Below are positions 1 through 6,285 of a DNA stretch of 11,466 nucleotides, one piece after another. Each line of letters starts with the position of its first letter. The stretch's first letter is position 1. The position numbers and the translations under genes are program-made. A model generated the notes under the pieces. The model did no database searches and was not told where the DNA came from. It saw only the letters and a program-made list of their open reading frames with translations. The stretch is from the NCBI GenBank assembly GCA_017543645.1, contig JAFYFR010000096.1, positions 1-11,466 of the forward strand. Direction: 5' to 3'. Source of the stretch: Bacteroidales bacterium. Its GTDB lineage: Bacteria > Bacteroidota > Bacteroidia > Bacteroidales > UBA3824.

Positions 1-358
1 AACCGGTAAGGTCGCTCTTGCGCTGTGTACCGTAACCTACAACCACAATCTCGTCGAGAGTCTTGTCGTCTGTGTTGAGGTAAACGGGAAGGTTAGATTT
101 TCCATTAACATAAACGGTCTGTGTTACATAACCGATGTATGAAAATGTTAATGATGCATCACCGGGGCAGCTGATAGAGTAGTTACCTTCGATGTCGGTG
201 ATGGTTCCGTTCTGTGTGCCCGTCTGTACAACGGTTACACCAATCAAGGGCTCGTTAGTTGAGGCATCGAACACCTTGCCGGAAACAGTGATGTTCTGCG
301 CACTCAGAGCAAACGGGAACAATAATGTTAAAAGTCCCAATAAAAAAAATTGTCTCAT
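1..358 (-). CDS. SusC/RagA-family TonB-dependent outer-membrane receptor, N-terminal part (3' end beyond window)
   Basis: The visible 119 codons start at ATG 356-358 and run off the left edge. Residues 1-20 form a signal peptide (MRQFF, a Leu/Phe-rich core, then ALSAQ). Residues 23-95 are a CarboxypepD_reg-like beta-sandwich (ITVSGKVFD, PLIGVTV, GTITDIEGNYSI, FSYIGY). Residues 102-119 (DEIVVVGYGTQRKSDLTG) are the characteristic SusC/RagA lead-in to the plug domain. Such receptors pair with a SusD lipoprotein to import glycans or peptides across the outer membrane, powered by TonB; the SusD partner would lie beyond the left edge. The substrate cannot be told from this fragment. No Shine-Dalgarno sequence precedes the start, as is normal in Bacteroidota. 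The family call is secure; barrel and partner are not visible. Confidence 0.93.
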   Translation of the reverse strand, partial: MRQFFLLGLLTLLFPFALSAQNITVSGKVFDASTNEPLIGVTVVQTGTQNGTITDIEGNYSISCPGDASLTFSYIGYVTQTVYVNGKSNLPVYLNTDDKTLDEIVVVGYGTQRKSDLTG

Positions 359-612
359 AAAAAATACTTTAATTCAGTTAATAAATGAATCGATTTAAGT
401 TTTAGGAGTTTTGAGCAAAATATATTGCTGAGGATTCCTGACCTTTTAATTTTAATTTCTGTCTTTTCTTTTTTTTTCTATGTCATATTAAATTAATTTT
501 GGTTATTATATATAAGGTGTCTATGTTTATTTTTTTAGATTTTATGATAATATTTAGTTTTTGTAGTATCAATAATTTAACATTTGTGCTTTTATTTAGT
601 TTTTTAACTAAG

Positions 613-620
613 CAAATATA
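613..620 (-). promoter_or_regulatory. Candidate Bacteroidota -7 element for the susC-like gene
   Basis: Read on the minus strand, the bases are TATATTTG, a perfect match to the TAnnTTTG -7 consensus. No TTTG lies at the expected 19-20 bp upstream; the nearest (645-648) is 24 bp away. The promoter may therefore be activator-dependent, which fits the motif array just upstream at 652-762. It implies a leader of about 250 nt. Confidence 0.4.
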
Positions 621-632
621 GATATTTTAGTT

Positions 633-660
633 TTTGTAACCATACAAAATTTGTTACAAA
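633..660. repeat. Inverted repeat TTTGTAAC - 12 bp - GTTACAAA
   Basis: Perfect 8-bp arms lie at 633-640 and 653-660 around a 12-bp spacer. The right arm overlaps the first TGTTWCA motif and is itself part of a near-palindrome (ATTTGTTACAAAT, 649-661). The repeat sits immediately upstream of the candidate -7 box for the susC-like gene, where an operator for a dimeric regulator would be expected. An operator role is inference. Confidence 0.45.
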
Positions 661-762
661 TAATTTTGATTATGTTTCATTATTAAAAATTGTTAAATAA
701 AAAAATATCAAAAAATGATTAAAATTTTTAATTATGTTACATTTTACTTTGTTTATGTTTCA
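652..762 (+). repeat. Array of four TGTTWCA motifs at regular spacing (candidate activator sites)
   Basis: TGTTACA occurs at 652-658 and 735-741, and TGTTTCA at 673-679 and 756-762. Start-to-start distances are 21, 62 and 21 bp, close to 2, 6 and 2 helical turns, so all copies would face roughly the same side of the DNA. Three copies extend to the 12-mer TTATGTTWCATT (670-681, 732-743, 753-764). The array lies directly upstream of the candidate susC-side promoter, as expected for binding sites of an activator such as a hybrid two-component or AraC-type regulator. The regulator is unknown. Confidence 0.5.
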
Positions 763-799
763 TTCTGACTTTTTAATATTTTTCTTACCCCTTTGTTGT

Positions 800-807
800 T
801 AATTTTG
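800..807 (+). promoter_or_regulatory. Candidate -7 element for coaX
   Basis: TAATTTTG matches the TAnnTTTG consensus 52 bp upstream of the coaX ATG. No convincing -33 TTTG lies at the right distance, so this is a weak call in AT-rich DNA. Confidence 0.3.
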
Positions 808-859
808 TGTGGACGAAATATGAATAAATCTTAACCTCCACAAATAATATTTTAACATC

Positions 860-1654
860 ATGATTTTGACATTCGACATAGGAAACACCAACATCAAGGC
901 GGCGGTTTTCGACCAAGACAAAGTGATAGAACAATGGCGCATTAGCACCGACACACGACGCACCGGCGACGAGTATTACGCGCTGCTGCTGACGCTGTTC
1001 AAGGATTTCGGATTGGATTCCGCACAAATAGATAATGTGGTGGTGAGTTCGGTTGTGCCGCAGCTTATAGGCGCGTTTGTAATTGTGGCACAGCGTCTTG
1101 TCAACAAAAAACCGCTTATCGTAGGACCGGAGATATTTCACTGCCTTCCTGTAAGACTGCCAGCAGACAGCGCGCACGAGATTGGTTCCGACCTCTTGTG
1201 CGATGCCGTACAAGCGTGGGAGACGTTTCACAGCGCGTGCATAGTGGCAGATTTCGGCACGGCATTGTCGTTTACAGCCATCGACAACAAAGGCGAGATT
1301 GCAGGCATAGCCATTGCGCCCGGCATAGGCACCGCGCTAAAATCACTTTTCAGCAACACTGCACAGCTACCGTCGGTTCCGTTGGAGATTCCGCCGTCGA
1401 GCTTGGGAACAAATACTGTGGAATGTATACAGAGCGGCATCCTCTACGGCTACAAGGGTCTCGCAGAGGGACTAATTAACCAAATGAAAGAAGATTTGCA
1501 CCGCCAGCGAGGTATTGCGACAGAAGACATCCGAACCATTGCCACAGGTGGATTAAACAGCATGCTCGCCCCTATCACAAATATTTTTGACAGAGCCGAC
1601 AAGTCGCTTACAATCAACGGTCTGCTGACAATAGCACGTTATGCGTTAAAATAA
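860..1654 (+). CDS. coaX: Type III pantothenate kinase
   Basis: CoaX phosphorylates pantothenate with ATP, the first step of coenzyme A synthesis, in the cytoplasm. The 264 residues match the usual family size (about 250-270). The acetate-kinase/hexokinase-fold motifs occur in order: DIGNTNIK (6-13), VSSVVP (62-67), the substrate/catalytic loop HEIGSD (106-111, with the likely catalytic Asp111), ADFGTALSF (130-138), APGIGTALKSL (153-163), the late IQSG and GYKGL stretches (190-201), and TGGL (229-232). The start is fixed because the phosphate-binding motif begins at residue 6. In most CoaX proteins the catalytic loop reads GADR; here it is GSDL, so the Arg after the Asp is missing. The gene stands alone and converges on the minus-strand gene at 1646 with a 9-bp overlap. 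Family assignment is firm. Confidence 0.93.
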   Translation: MILTFDIGNTNIKAAVFDQDKVIEQWRISTDTRRTGDEYYALLLTLFKDFGLDSAQIDNVVVSSVVPQLIGAFVIVAQRLVNKKPLIVGPEIFHCLPVRLPADSAHEIGSDLLCDAVQAWETFHSACIVADFGTALSFTAIDNKGEIAGIAIAPGIGTALKSLFSNTAQLPSVPLEIPPSSLGTNTVECIQSGILYGYKGLAEGLINQMKEDLHRQRGIATEDIRTIATGGLNSMLAPITNIFDRADKSLTINGLLTIARYALK

Positions 1655-2473
1655 GGTGAGCTGAGGAGGTTTGTAGTCAGGCCACGACGCCTGAAGTCCG
1701 CAACGGCGTGTAGTCCGTGCGTATGTGTTCGACAATGCCATAAAATTTGCGCCGTAAGACTCATCCTTGGTAGAAAAGAGCTGTGAGTAGTTATCCAAAT
1801 GCTGAGGGAAACGCAAAGCGATGTTGTCGAACAGGTTGGCACGCGATTCTGGTGTGAGCCGGAGCTTTTTCTGGTAGACGGCAAACGACGCGCCGTGACC
1901 TGCCGCCGCCTCCAAGATAGACGAAAACTGCTCGGCATTGTCGTTAATATACGGCAGAATAGGATTTACCCAAACGCCTGTTTTGATATTGGCTTCCGAC
2001 AATTGCCTGATAATCTGCAACCTCTGCTGAAAAAGCGAAAATCCGGGCTGCATCAGCTGCAAAACGGAGTCATCCGCCGATGGAATTTTCACAGCCACTG
2101 CGCAATAGTTTGACGCCAGTTTGCGCAAAGGTGCGAGATAGTCGAGAATCTCTGCCGACGATGTGGCGAGCGCGACAGGAAATCCGTAGCGCGAGCAGGT
2201 GTTAAGAAAACTCCCGAATACCCCGCCGTTGCTGTGATTATCGTTAAAAAGCTCGTACGAAAATCCAGCCGCCACTATCTGCGGCTTTTTCAATGCCTTT
2301 AGCTCACGGCCAAGCTTGGTGGCAAAGCTTTCGGGCGTATCAAAAGGCAACACATCGGGCTTCGACACAGGATTCTCCACAAAAATCTCCGCAGAGGGAG
2401 CGTTGCAGAATAGATTTGCAGAATACGCAAACTTGAATCTGAAATCCTGCGGAAGCGGTGTGATGATTTTCAT
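1646..2473 (-). CDS. SPL-like radical SAM family homologue lacking the Fe-S cluster motif
   Basis: The 275 residues follow the C-terminal two thirds of spore photoproduct lyase-like radical SAM proteins: EIFVEN (29-34), a KKPQIVAAG strand (62-70), an ALATSSAEILDYLAPL stretch (101-116), RLQIIRQLSEANIKTGV (151-167), PILPYINDNAE (171-181), ILEAAAGHGA (186-195), and a QLTLF tail common in Bacteroidota members. The CxxxCxxC motif that binds the 4Fe-4S cluster should fall around residues 5-15, but only isolated cysteines occur (23, 93, 124, 258). An in-frame stop lies just upstream and the previous gene ends 17 nt before the ATG, so no missing N terminus can be recovered. The reading frame is otherwise intact, so decay to a pseudogene is less likely than loss of SAM chemistry. 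It is probably co-transcribed with the PurF-like gene. Its function is unknown. Confidence 0.7.
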   Translation of the reverse strand: MKIITPLPQDFRFKFAYSANLFCNAPSAEIFVENPVSKPDVLPFDTPESFATKLGRELKALKKPQIVAAGFSYELFNDNHSNGGVFGSFLNTCSRYGFPVALATSSAEILDYLAPLRKLASNYCAVAVKIPSADDSVLQLMQPGFSLFQQRLQIIRQLSEANIKTGVWVNPILPYINDNAEQFSSILEAAAGHGASFAVYQKKLRLTPESRANLFDNIALRFPQHLDNYSQLFSTKDESYGANFMALSNTYARTTRRCGLQASWPDYKPPQLTLF

Positions 2474-2490
2474 ATCTGGCTGATGAAAAA

Positions 2491-3927
2491 CTAACTACCT
2501 ACGCCCGTACCGTCGAAACAATGCGTGCAAAGTCGTTTTTTGGGCAGGCCTATCGCACGTACAAGAGCATCTAAACGCTGGAATTTCAACGTAGTAAGAC
2601 CGAGTTCCTTGCGAATTTCCTCCACCATCTCTTTGTATTCATTGCTGTCTGGGTCGGCATATTTGGGAAGATCCTCCTCGTTGACAATGCCTTTGAGGTT
2701 GGTGATGGCCTTGCGTGTGGCAAGTTCGAGATTGCTGCGCGAACGGCTAAAGTTCAAAAACTCACAGGGGAACACCAACGGCGGACAGGCCACGCGCATG
2801 TGCACCTCCTTGATGCCGTATTCGTAGAGGTCTTTAACATTGTCTTTGAGCTGTGTGCCGCGTACGATGCTGTCGTCGAGGAATATACCTTTCTTGCCAT
2901 TGATAAGGGCGGAGTTAGGTATAAGCTTCATCTTGGCAACGAGTTCGCGCTGTTTCTGATTCTGCGGCATAAAGCTACGTGGCCATGTGGGAGTGTATTT
3001 TGCGTAAGGACGAATGTAAGGAATGTGCGCCTTGTTGCTGTATCCGAGGGCGTGACCCACACCGCTGTCGGGAATACCGGCTACGAAATCCACATCGGGC
3101 TTAGCTCCGCCGTTGTCGTCCATGTCGGCTGTGGCGAGTTCAGCACCGTTGTTGTACCGGGTTTCGTCCACGTTGATGCCTTCGTAAAACGACGGTGGAT
3201 AGCCGTAGTAAACCCAGAGAAACGAACATACCTGCATATCTTTTTCGGCGGGCTTGAGGGTTTTTATTCCGTTGGCGGTAATCTCCACAATCTCGCCCGC
3301 ACCAATATATTGGAATATTTTATAACCGAGGTTGATAAACGACGATGTTTCGGAAGCGGCGCAGAAAGAGCCGTCTTTGTGTCCTATAATAATAGGTGTG
3401 CGTCCGTACTTGTCGCGACCCGCTATAAGCTTATCTTTGTAAAGGATAAGAATGGAGCAAGAGCCTTTGATACGGTCGTAGACGTTTTTGATGCCCTCCT
3501 CGATGGATTTTTTTTCGCAAACGAGCATTGCCACAAGCTCAGTGGCATTGTAGGAGCCCTGCGAAGTTTCGGCAAAATGTTCGCCCTTGTCTAAAAAGTA
3601 GCGGGCAATTTCGTTTATATTGTTGATTTTGGAGACTGTAGCTATGGCGAACCGCCCGATCCGCGACTCTATCACCAACGGCTGAGGCTCGGTGTCGCTG
3701 ATACAGCCTATGCCGGAGCACCCTGAAAACGAATTGGCGTCGCCCTCGAACTTGGTGCGGAAATAGCTGTTTTCGAGACTGTGAATCGCCCGTTCGTAAA
3801 TACCGTTAGAAGAGTTAAACACTGCCATACCGCCACGCTTGGTGCCAAGGTGCGAATGGTAATCGGTTCCGTAGAACACATCTGAAACGCAGTTCGCTGT
3901 GGAAACTGCTCCAAAAAAGCCACTCAT
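2491..3927 (-). CDS. PurF-like amidophosphoribosyltransferase family protein with degenerate glutaminase domain
   Basis: This 478-residue protein has the PurF layout: an N-terminal class II glutamine amidotransferase fold (about 1-230) and a C-terminal phosphoribosyltransferase domain (about 255-440). The PRPP loop is intact (IFLDDSIVRGTQL, 348-360), as is GIPDSG (284-289). Four cysteines match the Bacillus-type 4Fe-4S ligands (234, 388, 467 and 470, the last two in CTHCFDG). True PurF makes 5-phosphoribosylamine from PRPP and glutamine. Here the glutaminase site is altered: MSGFFG replaces MCGxxG, so the nucleophilic Cys is Ser2; the oxyanion-hole HNGN region reads VSKIN (98-102); the Arg and Asp that hold glutamine are not recognisable. 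It may use free ammonia or do another PRPP reaction. I recall a similar short PurF-like subfamily in Bacteroidota and Clostridia. It leads a two-gene operon. I withhold the symbol purF because PurF activity is uncertain. Confidence 0.8.
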   Translation of the reverse strand: MSGFFGAVSTANCVSDVFYGTDYHSHLGTKRGGMAVFNSSNGIYERAIHSLENSYFRTKFEGDANSFSGCSGIGCISDTEPQPLVIESRIGRFAIATVSKINNINEIARYFLDKGEHFAETSQGSYNATELVAMLVCEKKSIEEGIKNVYDRIKGSCSILILYKDKLIAGRDKYGRTPIIIGHKDGSFCAASETSSFINLGYKIFQYIGAGEIVEITANGIKTLKPAEKDMQVCSFLWVYYGYPPSFYEGINVDETRYNNGAELATADMDDNGGAKPDVDFVAGIPDSGVGHALGYSNKAHIPYIRPYAKYTPTWPRSFMPQNQKQRELVAKMKLIPNSALINGKKGIFLDDSIVRGTQLKDNVKDLYEYGIKEVHMRVACPPLVFPCEFLNFSRSRSNLELATRKAITNLKGIVNEEDLPKYADPDSNEYKEMVEEIRKELGLTTLKFQRLDALVRAIGLPKKRLCTHCFDGTGVGS

Positions 3928-3949
3928 AATTATAGTATTAATTTTGCGG

Positions 3950-3980
3950 CAAATGTATAAAAAAGGAATTAAGTTGCAAA
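3950..3980 (-). promoter_or_regulatory. Bacteroidota promoter for the PurF-like operon
   Basis: On the minus strand TTTG (3977-3980) is followed by exactly 19 bp and then TACATTTG (3950-3957), a near-perfect match to the Bacteroidota sigma-ABfr promoter TTTG-N19-TAnnTTTG. It ends 22 bp before the ATG, implying a very short leader. Confidence 0.8.
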
Positions 3981-4139
3981 CTAATTGTTTTTAATCGTTT
4001 TTTACATAATTATTAAGTATCAGATTTGTAATTGTTAACGAAAGCGTATTTTTTTAAATTACGTTTTTTACGCAACCTATCGCCAAACGCTGAAAAAACA
4101 ATCTAAAAGCCAAAAGAATAGAAAATGGTATTAAATATG

Positions 4140-4147
4140 TATATTTG
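4140..4147 (+). promoter_or_regulatory. -7 element for leuA
   Basis: TATATTTG matches the TAnnTTTG consensus 20 bp upstream of the leuA ATG. No TTTG is seen at the -33 position. The short leader leaves no room for a leader peptide or attenuator between it and the gene. Confidence 0.6.
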
Positions 4148-4167
4148 CACCATAAAAACATAGCGAG

Positions 4168-5676
4168 ATGGACAACAACAAAGTATACATATTAGACACC
4201 ACCCTGCGCGACGGCGAACAGGTTCCCGGATGCCAGCTCAACACAGTAGAAAAAATACAAGTGGCTCAACAGCTTGAACTATTAGGAGTTGACATTATCG
4301 AAGCAGGATTTCCTGTGTCAAGTCCCGGCGACTTTGATTCGGTGGTGGAAATTTCCAAATCGGTAACATGGCCTATAATCTGCGCCCTGACACGGGCTGT
4401 AGAAAAAGACATCACAGTTGCCGCCGAAGCTCTCAAATACGCCAAGCACAAGAGGATACACACCGGCATTGGCACTTCCGACAACCATATAAAGTACAAA
4501 TTCAACTCTAACCGCGAGGAGATTCTCGACACAGCCGTCCGCGCCGTAAAATATGCCAAAACATTCGTTGAGGACGTGGAATTTTACGCCGAAGATGCCG
4601 GACGCACCGACAACGAGTATCTTGCGCGGGTGATTGAGGCGGCTATAAAGGCAGGAGCCACAGTGGTGAACATTCCCGACACCAACGGCTATTGCCTGCC
4701 GCAGCAGTTCGGCGAAAAAATCAAATACCTCTTTGAAAATGTGAAAGGCATCGACAAGGTGGTGGTGTCGTGCCACTGCCACGACGACCTCGGAATGGCA
4801 ACTGCCAACACCATGGAGGCCATTCTCCACGGGGCGCGCCAAGTGGAGGTTACTATCAACGGCATTGGCGAGAGGGCGGGCAACACGGCATTGGAAGAGA
4901 TTGCCATGATCTTAAAATGCCATCCGTACCTCAATCTGCAGACCAACATCAATACGCAGAAGATTTATCCCACGAGCCGCATGGTGTCGAGCCTGATGAA
5001 CATGCCCGTGCAGCCCAACAAAGCTATCGTGGGCCGAAACGCCTTTGCGCACTCGTCGGGAATACATCAGGACGGAATGTTGAAGAACAAGAGCACTTAC
5101 GAAATCATCGACCCCAACGACGTGGGCATCGACGACAACTCTATAGTACTTACGGCAAGGAGCGGACGTGCGGCTCTCAAGCACCGTTTCTCGTCGCTCG
5201 GCATCAAATACGAGAACGAGCAGTTGGACAACATTTACCAAAAATTTCTCCAGCTCGCCGACAAAAAGAAGGAAATCAACAACGACGACCTGATGATTCT
5301 CGCCGGTATCGACCGCAAGCACAACCACCATATCAAGATGGACTTCCTGCAGTTTACCTCGGGCTTCGGAATCAAGCCTGTGGCAAGCATAGGATTGAAC
5401 ATCGCCGGCGAAAAGTTCGAAGCCTGCGCCACTGGCAACGGCCCGGTAGACGCTTCGATCAACGCTATCAAAAAAATTCTCACCAACCGCCAGATGCAGA
5501 TGAAGGAACTCACCATACAAAGCATCAACAAGGGCAGCGACGACATCTGCAAGGTGCATATACAGGTGGAGAACGAAGGTCGGCTCTACTATGGTTTCAG
5601 CGCGAACACCGACGTGGTAGTGGCTACTGTTGAGGCGTACATCGACTGCATCAACAAATTCGTAAACCATTCATAA
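4168..5676 (+). CDS. leuA: 2-isopropylmalate synthase
   Basis: LeuA condenses acetyl-CoA with 2-oxoisovalerate, the committed step of leucine synthesis, in the cytoplasm. The 502 residues comprise a catalytic TIM barrel (about 5-270), a linker, and a C-terminal LeuA dimerisation / leucine-binding regulatory domain (about 385-500, with GNGPVDA at 423-429). Catalytic features are visible: DTTLRDGEQ (10-18, with Arg13 and Asp14), IEAGFP (44-49), the metal-binding HCH at 203-205 (His203, His205), and NGIGERAGN (231-239). QVPGCQLN after the DGEQ motif, [15 protein letters not shown] (289-303) and [12 protein letters not shown] (329-340) read like Bacteroides LeuA. Homocitrate or citramalate synthase is less likely given this overall similarity. 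leuB, leuC and leuD are not adjacent; the gene appears monocistronic, with its own promoter and a hairpin after its stop. Confidence 0.93.
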   Translation: MDNNKVYILDTTLRDGEQVPGCQLNTVEKIQVAQQLELLGVDIIEAGFPVSSPGDFDSVVEISKSVTWPIICALTRAVEKDITVAAEALKYAKHKRIHTGIGTSDNHIKYKFNSNREEILDTAVRAVKYAKTFVEDVEFYAEDAGRTDNEYLARVIEAAIKAGATVVNIPDTNGYCLPQQFGEKIKYLFENVKGIDKVVVSCHCHDDLGMATANTMEAILHGARQVEVTINGIGERAGNTALEEIAMILKCHPYLNLQTNINTQKIYPTSRMVSSLMNMPVQPNKAIVGRNAFAHSSGIHQDGMLKNKSTYEIIDPNDVGIDDNSIVLTARSGRAALKHRFSSLGIKYENEQLDNIYQKFLQLADKKKEINNDDLMILAGIDRKHNHHIKMDFLQFTSGFGIKPVASIGLNIAGEKFEACATGNGPVDASINAIKKILTNRQMQMKELTIQSINKGSDDICKVHIQVENEGRLYYGFSANTDVVVATVEAYIDCINKFVNHS

Positions 5677-5681
5677 ACACA

Positions 5682-5726
5682 TACACGGCAACACTTTCGG
5701 TCAATAACCAAACCTGTTGCCGTGTA
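5682..5726. terminator. Perfect 11-bp inverted repeat between convergent leuA and DUF1987 gene
   Basis: TACACGGCAAC (5682-5692) and GTTGCCGTGTA (5716-5726) are perfect complements around a 23-nt loop, 5 bp after the leuA stop and 25 bp beyond the stop of the opposing gene. The position suits a terminator shared by both genes. No T run follows on either strand, and the loop is long, so it may instead be an mRNA 3'-end stabilising hairpin. Confidence 0.5.
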
Positions 5727-5751
5727 AGTAGCATATAAAATTAAGACCTTA

Positions 5752-6132
5752 TTAAAAAGTCTTCATATTGATTTTCAATCCGGTGTCGGAGATATAATCC
5801 TGAATAGCCTCCTCAAGGTCGAGATCTTCGTTGTCGTAGTACCAGTTGACAGTAACTTTGCCGCCTTCCGAATCATATTTTTTGATTATCTTGAAGATAT
5901 CAAGCAAGCTCTTGGTAGAACTCGTATTAAAATACGTCAGCTTGCAATTGAACGTGAGCGGAAGACCTGTCTGGGTGTACTCCCTTATCCAATTGATAAG
6001 CGGCGCATAAAATACGTTTGTCTCTTCGAGAAACGATTCTCCGGAAATTTCGCAAACGCCATTCTGGTAATTGAAATCCACTGTCGGTACGAAATAGCCG
6101 TCGTGCGACCCTGAAATATGAATGTTTTCCAT
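5752..6132 (-). CDS. DUF1987 / SiaC-family regulatory phosphoprotein
   Basis: This 126-residue protein matches the SiaC (DUF1987) family in length and motifs. It begins with short strands around FVPTVDFNY (14-22) and ISGESFLEE (29-37). Then comes NWIREYTQTG (47-56), the family hallmark YFNTSSTKSLLDIFK (67-81), and VNWYYDNEDLDLEEAI (about 95-110). In Pseudomonas aeruginosa, SiaC is an anti-sigma-antagonist-like protein that is phosphorylated on a Thr by SiaB, dephosphorylated by the PP2C phosphatase SiaA, and when unphosphorylated activates the diguanylate cyclase SiaD. The phosphorylated residue here should lie in the Thr70-Thr73 cluster (inference). It sits 153 bp downstream of a SiaA-like phosphatase gene on the same strand and has a promoter of its own. 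No kinase or cyclase partner is encoded nearby, so its output is unknown. Confidence 0.82.
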   Translation of the reverse strand: MENIHISGSHDGYFVPTVDFNYQNGVCEISGESFLEETNVFYAPLINWIREYTQTGLPLTFNCKLTYFNTSSTKSLLDIFKIIKKYDSEGGKVTVNWYYDNEDLDLEEAIQDYISDTGLKINMKTF

Positions 6133-6192
6133 GTTTTGTATATTTATTTATCGCTTAACACAATAACTCTGTTTTCTAATATAAATCATTCG

Positions 6193-6224
6193 CAAATTTA
6201 CGCTTTCTTGGGGAAAATCACAAA
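6193..6224 (-). promoter_or_regulatory. Promoter for the DUF1987 gene
   Basis: On the minus strand TTTG (6221-6224), a 20-bp spacer and TAAATTTG (6193-6200) closely match the Bacteroidota promoter consensus. It lies 60 bp upstream of the ATG. A second TATATTTG occurs at 6236-6243 on the same strand with only a partial -33. The small gene can thus be expressed separately from the phosphatase. Confidence 0.6.
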
Positions 6225-6285
6225 TTTTTACAATGCAAATATAAAGTTAGTAAATCAAAAAATCAATAGTAAAACGCACTTTTTT

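Larger units (their letters stand above)
359..859. other. AT-rich 500-bp intergenic region between divergent susC-like gene and coaX
   Basis: No plausible gene was seen on either strand. The stretch is very AT-rich, with long T and A runs. It holds the putative leader of the susC-like gene (roughly 359-606 on the minus strand), a -7-like box at 613-620, an inverted repeat at 633-660, four TGTTWCA motifs between 652 and 762, and a -7-like box for coaX at 800-807. A regulatory region for the transporter locus is the simplest reading. Confidence 0.7.

Noticed and set aside
192..398. 68-codon plus-strand frame at the left edge
   Set aside because: It lies opposite the signal peptide and first domain of the SusC-like receptor, whose sequence is unmistakable.
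416..424. TATATTTTG on the minus strand, close to the susC-like start
   Set aside because: One base too long for the TAnnTTTG consensus and no -33 element at the right distance.
2800..3594. 264-codon open frame on the plus strand, antisense to the PurF-like gene
   Set aside because: Its translation matches no family I recognise and it lies wholly opposite a gene with clear PRTase motifs; it is a shadow frame.
4040..4076. GCGTA ... TACGC inverted repeat upstream of leuA
   Set aside because: Arms of five bases in AT-rich DNA, not placed at a promoter element or gene end; too weak to call.
4770..5670. Long open frames on both strands within leuA
   Set aside because: Low-complexity Arg/Gln/His-rich or Val/His-rich translations typical of shifted reading; leuA motifs occupy the true frame throughout.
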